Shown one piece after another: positions 7,136-12,677 of a stretch of DNA of 14,914 nucleotides (positions are counted from its first letter, which is position 1; every line of letters begins with the position of its first letter). Position numbers and translations under genes: made by a program. A model generated the notes under the pieces. That model did not search any database, was not told the DNA's origin, and worked only from the letters and a program-made list of their open reading frames with translations. The DNA is from an uncultured Eubacteriales bacterium (GTDB taxonomy: Bacteria > Bacillota > Clostridia > Christensenellales > CAG-917): positions 1 through 14,914 of the forward strand of contig URTQ01000014.1 of the NCBI GenBank assembly GCA_900550855.1, in the 5' to 3' direction.

Positions 7136-7148
7136 CCCCCTTTGGAAG
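7136..7148 (-). promoter_or_regulatory. Likely expression platform: folC ribosome binding site with adjacent anti-RBS
   Basis: On the minus strand CTTCC (7148-7144), AAA, then GGGGG (7140-7136) can form a small hairpin that hides the folC ribosome binding site; two of its five pairs would be G-U. The same CTTCC can instead pair with GGAAG (7275-7271) at the 5' end of the riboswitch. Ligand binding, which would hold GGAAG in P1, could free CTTCC to mask the site. This switch model is inferred from pairing only. Confidence 0.35.
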
Positions 7149-7178
7149 CACTCGCAAAAAACCTTTTATGGTAATATG

Positions 7179-7277
7179 TGAAGTCCGGAGTGAATATTGC
7201 ACCGCGGGCAACGCCCTTCGTCCGCCGACACCCCACGTTCGTACGGCACTTAACGCGCAATTTCTACTACTTCCATA
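7179..7277 (-). promoter_or_regulatory. Tetrahydrofolate (THF) riboswitch
   Basis: The folC leader matches the THF riboswitch class as known from clostridial folate genes. On the minus strand it shows, in order, a P1 strand (GGAAGTAGTAG, from 7275), ATTGC starting P2, the conserved GCGTTAAGTG (7256-7247), a GGGGTGTCGG segment, ACGAAGGGC-GTT-GCCC, GCGGTG (7205-7200), GCAAT closing P2, and ACTTC (7185-7181) closing P1 with GAAGT. Order and spacing follow the class consensus as I recall it. It lies between a predicted promoter (7290-7318) and the folC start, ahead of four folate biosynthesis genes, which fits feedback control by reduced folates. Confidence 0.92.
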
Positions 7278-7289
7278 GATGATAATTGA

Positions 7290-7318
7290 ATTTTAGCACC
7301 AAACGGATTCAGAAGCAA
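7290..7318 (-). promoter_or_regulatory. Predicted promoter of the fol operon
   Basis: On the minus strand TTGCTT (7318-7313) and TAAAAT (7295-7290, five of six to consensus) are separated by 17 bp. Transcription would start near 7283, a few bases before the riboswitch P1 stem. That position supports it even though the -35 box is weak. Confidence 0.5.
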
Positions 7319-7443
7319 GGCTTTTACGAAAAAACGCAAGCGAATTAATGAGCGCGAAATCAGCGTTCGAGCAAGTGCGCGACGTCTTTCGATTGACAAG
7401 GCATAAGCGGATAAGCGAGTATGGTCCGCTCTTTTAGCAAATC

Positions 7444-7456
7444 CGCAAGGCTTGCG
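7444..7456. promoter_or_regulatory. Small palindrome upstream of the DUF5058 gene promoter
   Basis: CGCAAG (7444-7449) and CTTGCG (7451-7456) form a 6-bp inverted repeat around one base, about 14 bp before the predicted -35 box at 7470. A second hairpin, AGCGGA/TCCGCT, lies about 30 bp further upstream. Either could bind a regulator, but the evidence is only symmetry. The rest of 7320-7440 shows nothing recognisable; one isolated TTGACA near 7394 lacks a matching -10 box. Confidence 0.25.
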
Positions 7457-7469
7457 CCGAAAAAAGTTA

Positions 7470-7498
7470 TTGCCTAACGGCGACTTATGCTTTATACT
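7470..7498 (+). promoter_or_regulatory. Predicted promoter of the DUF5058 operon
   Basis: TTGCCT (7470-7475, four of six) and TATACT (7493-7498, five of six) are separated by 17 bp, about 40 bp before the ATG at 7537. It diverges from the fol operon promoter. Confidence 0.6.
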
Positions 7499-7536
7499 TA
7501 ACGTATTATTAAAAAACCATTAAAAGAGGTGCGCTT

Positions 7537-8409
7537 ATGTTTGCAACCGCAATAGGTGCGAGAGAGTTCTCTTTGAGAGACCCGATGGTGTTCATATTGT
7601 ACGGCGTGGTGCTGGCGTTTATCGTCGCGCTGTCGCTCTACTATATGCTGTCGGCGTTCAAGAGAGCGAAAGAACTCGGCATCGAATCGTCCAAAATCAA
7701 GAAAGTCATCACGACTTCGGCGACGTTTTCCATACTTCCCGGACTCGGAATCGCGCTCGGCGTCGTGACTCTCATCGGTACGCTCGGCATTGCCTTCCCC
7801 GCAATCAGACTTTCCGTCGTCGGTTCGCTTCAATACGAAACGCAGATGGCAAACGGCGTTGCCGAAGGACTTTACGGCTCTATGAGCAATATGATTGCGC
7901 ACGGAATTTCCGCACAAGACTTTGCGACTATGGCTATGATTATGACCATTGCAATTTGTTCGGGCGGCGTCGAAGTGTTGTTCTTCTATCGCTTGTATCA
8001 GCCGAAAATCGGCAAACTTATGGCAAAAACCACGGGCGGAAAGAAAGGCGGCGTGAATATCGGCGACCTCGTTTTCCAAGTGTCTTTCATAGGTATGGTC
8101 ATAGGCTACCTTGCAATGAGCATAGAAACTCTCGCAAAGAACGTGACCTTTATCGACGGCTACTACAACTTTATCGCGGTTTTGGTCGCGATGGCGTGCA
8201 TGTACGTTTGCGACGTGCTTATAAACAAGGCGAACTGGAAGTGGCTCGACAGTTTTTCCACGCCGCTTTCTATGCTCATTGCGATGTTCGTCGTGGGCGT
8301 TATAAGTTTTTGCGCAAACAAGTACGGCTGGGCTCTCTCGACGGATTTGTCGGGTTCTGCAAGCGAAGCGGCAGAGGCGGCGAAAAATGCCTTTGCTATG
8401 ATTCTGTAA
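7537..8409 (+). CDS. DUF5058 family integral membrane protein
   Basis: A 290-residue membrane protein that I recognise as the DUF5058 type, a family of unknown function. About six hydrophobic segments are visible (near 18-40, 63-89, 128-150, 178-197, 210-229, 242-260). A conserved-looking loop, TFSILPGLGIALGVVTLIGTLG, runs about 63-84, and the GVAEGLYGSMSNMI stretch lies near 107-120. The ATG at 7537 has AGAGGT (7525-7530) at good distance. Twelve bp after its stop begins a second membrane protein gene, and both end at one terminator, so the two probably work together, perhaps as a two-part transporter. That role is inference from pairing and topology only. Confidence 0.75.
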   Translation: MFATAIGAREFSLRDPMVFILYGVVLAFIVALSLYYMLSAFKRAKELGIESSKIKKVITTSATFSILPGLGIALGVVTLIGTLGIAFPAIRLSVVGSLQYETQMANGVAEGLYGSMSNMIAHGISAQDFATMAMIMTIAICSGGVEVLFFYRLYQPKIGKLMAKTTGGKKGGVNIGDLVFQVSFIGMVIGYLAMSIETLAKNVTFIDGYYNFIAVLVAMACMYVCDVLINKANWKWLDSFSTPLSMLIAMFVVGVISFCANKYGWALSTDLSGSASEAAEAAKNAFAMIL

Positions 8410-8421
8410 GGGGGCGAGATT

Positions 8422-9357
8422 ATGTCTGACAAAGTTAAAGTCACAATGGATTACAACCTCAAATCGCACATCATAGGCAAAATTTGGATGGCGTTGGCAC
8501 TCGTTATTTTCTTTGCCGTACCCACCGCGATTTGCCTATACTACGACGTAAAACCCGATATGACGGTTATGGGTACGTCCGCCGTTCTCATTCCGTTTAT
8601 AATCAACTTCCTTTCGGGCATTTTCGAGCCTGTCATTTACTCGCCGATGCTCGGCGTGAACAGCGCGTATCTCGCGTTTATCACGGGCAACCTTTCAAAC
8701 CTCAAAATCCCCTGCGTCGTCAAAGCGCAAGAGATTTGCGGCACGAAACTCGGCACGGAAGAAAACGAAGTCGTTTCCACCCTCTCGGTTGCAACGAGCA
8801 CCCTCGTCACGACCGTGATTATCGCGATTTTCGTGCTTATACTCGCAGTCAGCAACGTCGAAACGGCAATTCAAAACACGCCGTGGATTACGCCTGCGTT
8901 CACTTGCGTCGTATACGCGCTTTTCGGTTCGCTCGGCGGAAAATACGTCGTCAAAAACATCAAACTTGCGGTGTTCCCGCTCGTCATTATCGTTGCGTTC
9001 TCTCTCATTTTGGGATTTGCCGCACCGTCGCTCGGCGTAGGCTCTGCATACTTGTTCGTGGGTATCGCGCTCTGCGCAATCTTCGGCGTACTTCAAGTGG
9101 TGCGTGAAAAGAAGAAAGCAAAACTCAAAGAGGAACAAGAACACTTAGAGCAAATCGCAGTGTCCGACGTCGAACTCGAACAAAACGGCGAAAACGGCGC
9201 ACAAAGCGGCGAAAACGTAACGGCAGACGAAACCGTAAACGAAGATTCTCAAAATACGGAATCCGAAAAAGCGGAAGTCGAAAGCGAAGAAACCGCCCTC
9301 GAAGAAGCGGAAAAAGAAGCCGAACAAATTGCCGAAGATACGCAATCGGTTGACTGA
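8422..9357 (+). CDS. Integral membrane protein of unknown function with long acidic C-terminal tail
   Basis: A 311-residue protein without a recognised family. It has about six hydrophobic segments (near 20-41, 50-70, 124-144, 156-172, 181-203, 208-227). A well-defined stretch from 66 to 105 (GIFEPVIYSPMLGVNSAYLA, then FITGN and NLKIPCVVKAQEI) looks like a functional loop or re-entrant region. After a basic stop-transfer patch (REKKKAKLK, 228-236), the last 75 or so residues are glutamate-rich, low complexity and probably disordered. The ATG at 8422 lies after an AGGGGGCGAG ribosome binding site, 12 bp behind the DUF5058 gene. It is the last gene before the terminator at 9377. A partner of the DUF5058 protein is the best guess; substrate and direction of any transport are unknown. 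Confidence 0.8.
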   Translation: MSDKVKVTMDYNLKSHIIGKIWMALALVIFFAVPTAICLYYDVKPDMTVMGTSAVLIPFIINFLSGIFEPVIYSPMLGVNSAYLAFITGNLSNLKIPCVVKAQEICGTKLGTEENEVVSTLSVATSTLVTTVIIAIFVLILAVSNVETAIQNTPWITPAFTCVVYALFGSLGGKYVVKNIKLAVFPLVIIVAFSLILGFAAPSLGVGSAYLFVGIALCAIFGVLQVVREKKKAKLKEEQEHLEQIAVSDVELEQNGENGAQSGENVTADETVNEDSQNTESEKAEVESEETALEEAEKEAEQIAEDTQSVD

Positions 9358-9376
9358 TAAGCAACAAACCTCATAT

Positions 9377-9410
9377 AAAATCCGACGAGCAATCGTCGGA
9401 TTTTTGTTTT
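9377..9410 (+). terminator. Intrinsic terminator of the DUF5058 operon
   Basis: A 12-bp perfect stem, AAAATCCGACGA with TCGTCGGATTTT (9377-9388 and 9393-9404), is closed by a GCAA tetraloop and followed by a T-rich tail. It begins 19 bp after the stop codon at 9357. Confidence 0.92.
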
Positions 9411-9484
9411 TCGGCAAAAGATACGAAAAGCCGAAAATCATAACGACGCGAATATGCGACGGAAGCGAAGTTTGCATTTTATAG

Positions 9485-9513
9485 TTGTTATTATCATTTA
9501 TTAGTGATATAAT
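9485..9513 (+). promoter_or_regulatory. Predicted sigma-A-type promoter of trkA-trkH
   Basis: TTGTTA (9485-9490) and a perfect TATAAT (9508-9513) are separated by 17 bp, 31 bp before the trkA ATG. No known potassium or c-di-AMP riboswitch is seen in the short leader. The stretch 9411-9484 shows nothing recognisable. Confidence 0.7.
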
Positions 9514-9543
9514 CATTATAATTCTCAAACAAAGAGGAATCTG

Positions 9544-10896
9544 ATGGACATTATTATCAGCGGTTTGGGCGCAGTCGGAACTACCTTGATGCAAGAACTT
9601 GCGGACGAAGGTCACAACGTCGTCGTGGTGGATGTCAACGGCGACAAGGTGGAAAAAGCCGTCAATCAGTTTGACGTCAAGGGCGTTATCGGCAACAGCG
9701 CGAGCGCGGACGTGCTTAAAGAAGCGAACGTTGCGTATGCGGAACTTTTCATCGGCGCGACAAACCACGACGAATTGAATATCCTTTGCTGTATCATCGC
9801 AAAAAGACTAGGCGCGAAAAAGACTATCGCGCGCGTTTCCAAACCCGAATATCTCGAATTGTTCGGCAACGAAAACGACCTCGGTATAAGCCTTTTGGTC
9901 AATCCGCAATACGAAGCCGCGCTTGAAATAAGTCGTATGCTTCGCTTCCCTTCCGCAATCAAAGTCAACGAATTTTCAAACGGTAAAGTGGAACTCGTGG
10001 AATTTCGCGTAAGCGGCGATTCCGACCTCGTGGGACTCGAACTCAAAAATCTCGGCAGCAAATTCAAGGCAAAAGTCCTCATTTGCGCCGCGCAAAGAAA
10101 CGGCAAAGCCATAATCCCCGGCGGCGATTTCGTCATTCAGGCAGAGGACAGACTTTTCCTCACCGCAACCACGAAAGACATTTCCCTTTTCTTCAAGCAA
10201 CTGGGCTGGAACAAGCAATCCAAAGACGTTATTATCGTCGGCGGCTCTACGACGGCGTACTACCTTTGCCAAGAACTCGACAAACTCGGCATACACTCGA
10301 AACTTATCGAGAAAAACAAGCAAAAAGCCGAATTGTTCTCGCAGGATTTCAAGAAGGTCAACGTCATTTTGGGCGACGGCACGGATCAGGAATTGCTGTT
10401 TGAAGAAAACATTTCAACGACCGACGCTTTCGTCGCTCTCGGCAATATCGACGAGCAAAACATCATTATGAGTATGTTCGCCGCCTCGCAAAACGTGCCG
10501 AAAGTCATCACCAAAATCGACCAACTCGGCTACTACGATATGCTTCAAAAGAGCGGCATTTACAGCGCGGTTTCCACGAAGAACTCGACTGCCGACCACA
10601 TTATAAGGTTCGTGCGACTTTTGAGCAACAAGTCGGGAAGCACCGTCAAGCGTATGTTCCACATCGTTGACGACTCGACCGAAATTCTCGAATTCGAGGC
10701 GAAAGAGAACTTCAAAAAGTTCGATATTCCCCTTCAAAAACTCAATCTCAAAAAGCATTTGCTCGTTGCGGGCATAATCCGCAAAGGCGTGCTTATCACC
10801 CCGTCGGGTCAGGACGTTATCAAAGAAGGCGATAGCGTCATCATCGTCACGCTCGAAGAAGGACTTGACGATTTGCGAGATATTCTCGACAACTGA
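9544..10896 (+). CDS. trkA: Trk potassium uptake system, regulatory NAD-binding subunit TrkA
   Basis: A 450-residue cytoplasmic protein with two tandem RCK units, close to the length of the well-known enterobacterial TrkA. The first Rossmann half begins MDIIISGLGAVGTTL, with GxGxxG at residues 7-12 and the acidic strand end VVVVD (D30), followed by an RCK_C-type domain near 140-215. The second half begins near 228 (DVIIVGGSTTAYYLCQEL), with its own RCK_C domain at the C-terminus (about 370-450). It gates the TrkH channel in response to nucleotides, and in Gram-positives such RCK_C domains can bind c-di-AMP; whether these do cannot be read here. AGAGGA (9533-9538) precedes the ATG. trkH starts five bases after its stop. 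Confidence 0.95.
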   Translation: MDIIISGLGAVGTTLMQELADEGHNVVVVDVNGDKVEKAVNQFDVKGVIGNSASADVLKEANVAYAELFIGATNHDELNILCCIIAKRLGAKKTIARVSKPEYLELFGNENDLGISLLVNPQYEAALEISRMLRFPSAIKVNEFSNGKVELVEFRVSGDSDLVGLELKNLGSKFKAKVLICAAQRNGKAIIPGGDFVIQAEDRLFLTATTKDISLFFKQLGWNKQSKDVIIVGGSTTAYYLCQELDKLGIHSKLIEKNKQKAELFSQDFKKVNVILGDGTDQELLFEENISTTDAFVALGNIDEQNIIMSMFAASQNVPKVITKIDQLGYYDMLQKSGIYSAVSTKNSTADHIIRFVRLLSNKSGSTVKRMFHIVDDSTEILEFEAKENFKKFDIPLQKLNLKKHLLVAGIIRKGVLITPSGQDVIKEGDSVIIVTLEEGLDDLRDILDN

Positions 10897-10901
10897 GGCT
10901 T

Positions 10902-12377
10902 ATGAATTTACGTTTGCTTGCATTCGTACTCGGCGAAATCGCCGTTATAATAGGCGCGTTGATGTCCATTCCTCTCTTTATGGCGATAGGATACGGCGAA
11001 GACACGACCATTCTCGGCTTCGGCATCGCAATCGGCGTATGCCTGTTGCTCGGCGTCGTCGGTATTCTCGTAAGACCGCCGAAGGACAAACGCGATATGC
11101 GTTCGACGAGCGGCTTTGCTATGTGCGCTCTGTTTTGGATCTTTATCGCTCTCGTGAGTGCGATTCCTTTCCGCGTGTCCGGATATATCCCAAACTACAT
11201 CGACGCGCTTTTCGAAACAATTTCGGGCTACACCACGACGGGCGCGAGCATATTGACAAACGTCGAAGCGTTGCCCAAATCCTTGCTTTTCTGGCGTTCG
11301 CTCACGCAATTCGTCGGCGGTATGGGCGTACTCGTTTTCGTGATAGTTTTCATTCCAAAAAACGACAAGATGTCCACCGCGCTGGCAAAAGCGGAAATAC
11401 CCGGACCGCAATTCGGCAAAATCGTGAGCAAATTGCGCTTTACGTCCCTCATTTTGTACGCAATTTACATCGTTATGACCTTCATTTTGGTCGGCATACT
11501 CTGCGCGCTCAAAATGCCCGTTTTCGACAGTTTCTGCCACGCGTTTTCCACGGCTTCGACGGGCGGATTCGGCGTAAAAGCGGCAAGCATTGCGCACTAC
11601 AATTCGGTCGGAATCGAAGTGACTCTCACCGTGTTTATGCTTCTGTTTTCGATCAACTTCACCGTCTATTACCTCATTTTGATAGGACAATTCGTCAAGG
11701 CGATACGAAACGAGGAACTCATTTGGTTCTTTACGATATTCGCGGCGGCAGTTGCGTTGATTGTCGCAAATCTTATGACTTCGAAAACCTACACGAGTTT
11801 CGGCACTGCACTCAAAGACGCCGCTTTCAACGTATCGTCGCTTATGAGTACGTCGGGATTCGGCACCGCGGATTATACCAAGTGGCCCGTGTTCTCGCGT
11901 ATCGTGCTGTTTGCGGTTATGTGCATAGGCGGCTGCGCAGGCTCGACTGCGGGCGGACTTAAAGTGTCGCGTATCGTTATTCTCAGCAAATCGTCGATTA
12001 TCAATGTCAAAAAGACGCTCTCACCCCGCTCGGTTTACACGGCAAAAATGGACGGAACGCCCATCGACGAAACAACGAGGCGCAACGTCAAGAGTTTCTT
12101 CATAATCTATATGTTCGTTATGTTTGTGTCGGTGCTTCTCATATCCGTCGGCAACAACGATTTCGGCGCGTTCGACGCGTTTGAAACAAACGTATCTGCG
12201 GTCATTTCCTGCTTCAACAACGTAGGACCGGGAAGCGGCGCGGTAGGTCCGACGGGCAATTACGCGGGCTACACGATATTTGCAAAACTGGTGCTTTGCT
12301 TCGATATGTTGCTCGGAAGGTTGGAAATATTACCTATTCTACTTCTCTTCAACTTCAAGTCTTGGAAGAAAGCGTAA
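10902..12377 (+). CDS. trkH: Trk potassium uptake system, membrane subunit TrkH
   Basis: A 491-residue channel-like transporter with the fourfold pore repeat of the TrkH/KtrB superfamily. The four pore loops carry the selectivity-filter glycines: TTTGAS (111-116), STGGFG (219-224), TSGFG (317-321) and NNVGPGSG (439-446). A GGCAGSTAGGLKVSR segment follows the third loop, which is the usual place for the gating loop. The length is typical. The start ATG at 10902 has GAGG overlapping the trkA stop only three bases upstream, so translation is probably coupled to trkA. Its last ten coding bases and the TAA stop form the proximal arm of the 127-nt hairpin element that follows. The protein ends in the basic SWKKA. 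Confidence 0.95.
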   Translation: MNLRLLAFVLGEIAVIIGALMSIPLFMAIGYGEDTTILGFGIAIGVCLLLGVVGILVRPPKDKRDMRSTSGFAMCALFWIFIALVSAIPFRVSGYIPNYIDALFETISGYTTTGASILTNVEALPKSLLFWRSLTQFVGGMGVLVFVIVFIPKNDKMSTALAKAEIPGPQFGKIVSKLRFTSLILYAIYIVMTFILVGILCALKMPVFDSFCHAFSTASTGGFGVKAASIAHYNSVGIEVTLTVFMLLFSINFTVYYLILIGQFVKAIRNEELIWFFTIFAAAVALIVANLMTSKTYTSFGTALKDAAFNVSSLMSTSGFGTADYTKWPVFSRIVLFAVMCIGGCAGSTAGGLKVSRIVILSKSSIINVKKTLSPRSVYTAKMDGTPIDETTRRNVKSFFIIYMFVMFVSVLLISVGNNDFGAFDAFETNVSAVISCFNNVGPGSGAVGPTGNYAGYTIFAKLVLCFDMLLGRLEILPILLLFNFKSWKKA

Positions 12378-12491
12378 AACAGCGAATAACTGCGTCAAAA
12401 TCGCTTGTCTGTCAACTCATTTACGACTTGTAAATTAGGGTTGCCATTCAAGCGATTTTTCCTTGTTCTTCATCTGTTTTACGCTTTCTTC
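12365..12491 (+). repeat. Structured 127-nt hairpin element, copy B, at the 3' end of trkH
   Basis: The outer stem is a perfect 18 bp: 12365-12382 (the end of trkH with its stop codon) with 12474-12491. Then come C against AT, a 7-bp stem GAATAAC/GTTCTTC with one mismatch, an internal loop TGCGTC/TCCTT, and a perfect 11-bp stem AAAATCGCTTG/CAAGCGATTTT (12397-12407 with 12449-12459). The core reads CAACTCATTTACG, ACTT, GTAAATTAGGGTTGC. Every segment has the same length as in copy A. Five of the 11 inner base pairs differ from copy A, each by a change on both sides, and the outer stems differ at half their positions. A run of T follows the inner stem (12456-12460), so this copy could end transcription weakly despite its 41-nt loop. 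Function unknown. Confidence 0.8.
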
Positions 12492-12574
12492 AATAAAAAC
12501 AATATGTTGAGTAGCAAATCTAAAAGGTTTTTTACTCGTTCTTTATCTGTTTTACGGCTTTTTCTAATAAAAAT
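12465..12574 (+). repeat. Tandem degenerate copies of the distal hairpin arm downstream of trkH
   Basis: The distal arm of the hairpin and its following bases (12465-12500) recur at 12538-12574. GTTCTTCATCTGTTTTACG is matched by GTTCTTTATCTGTTTTACG, and both continue into a CTTT...TC...AATAAAAA stretch. A third, weaker match (GTTCTATCCGTTTAC) starts at 12600. Offsets are 73 and 62 bases. Each copy is antisense to the 3' end of trkH to a decreasing degree. No coding sequence fits here; the short open frame in the region is not credible. Confidence 0.6.
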
Positions 12575-12617
12575 ACGCGATATATAAAATTAAAATCCCG
12601 TTCTATCCGTTTACTTC

Positions 12618-12646
12618 TTGTTTTATGCGACATTTTGTGTTAAATT
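12618..12646 (+). promoter_or_regulatory. Possible promoter of the sulfatase gene
   Basis: TTGTTT (12618-12623) and TAAATT (12641-12646) are spaced by 17 bp, with an extended TG one base before the -10 box. The match is moderate, but no better candidate lies between trkH and the sulfatase. Confidence 0.4.
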
Positions 12647-12666
12647 AATTGTATATTACAATTAAT
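12644..12666. promoter_or_regulatory. 23-bp palindrome overlapping the sulfatase promoter and leader
   Basis: ATTAATTGTA (12644-12653) and TACAATTAAT (12657-12666) are perfect 10-bp inverted repeats around TAT. The palindrome overlaps the predicted -10 box and ends right before the AGGTGG ribosome binding site (12667-12672). It is well placed as a repressor operator, or as a leader hairpin controlling translation. Confidence 0.5.
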
Positions 12667-12677
12667 AGGTGGCTATT

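Noticed and set aside
7413..7441. Hairpin AGCGGA/TCCGCT with following CTTTTAG as a terminator
   Set aside because: It lies between divergent promoters, the stem is 6 bp with a 13-nt loop, and no gene ends there.
12405..12587. 60-codon open frame after trkH
   Set aside because: It reads through the hairpin core and tandem repeats and lacks a ribosome binding site; the Phe/Leu-rich product follows from T-rich repeats.
12465..12626. Reading the tandem units after trkH as a CRISPR array
   Set aside because: The units are degenerate, unevenly spaced (73 and 62 bases), only two to three in number, and the intervals are AT-rich rather than spacer-like; no cas gene is nearby.
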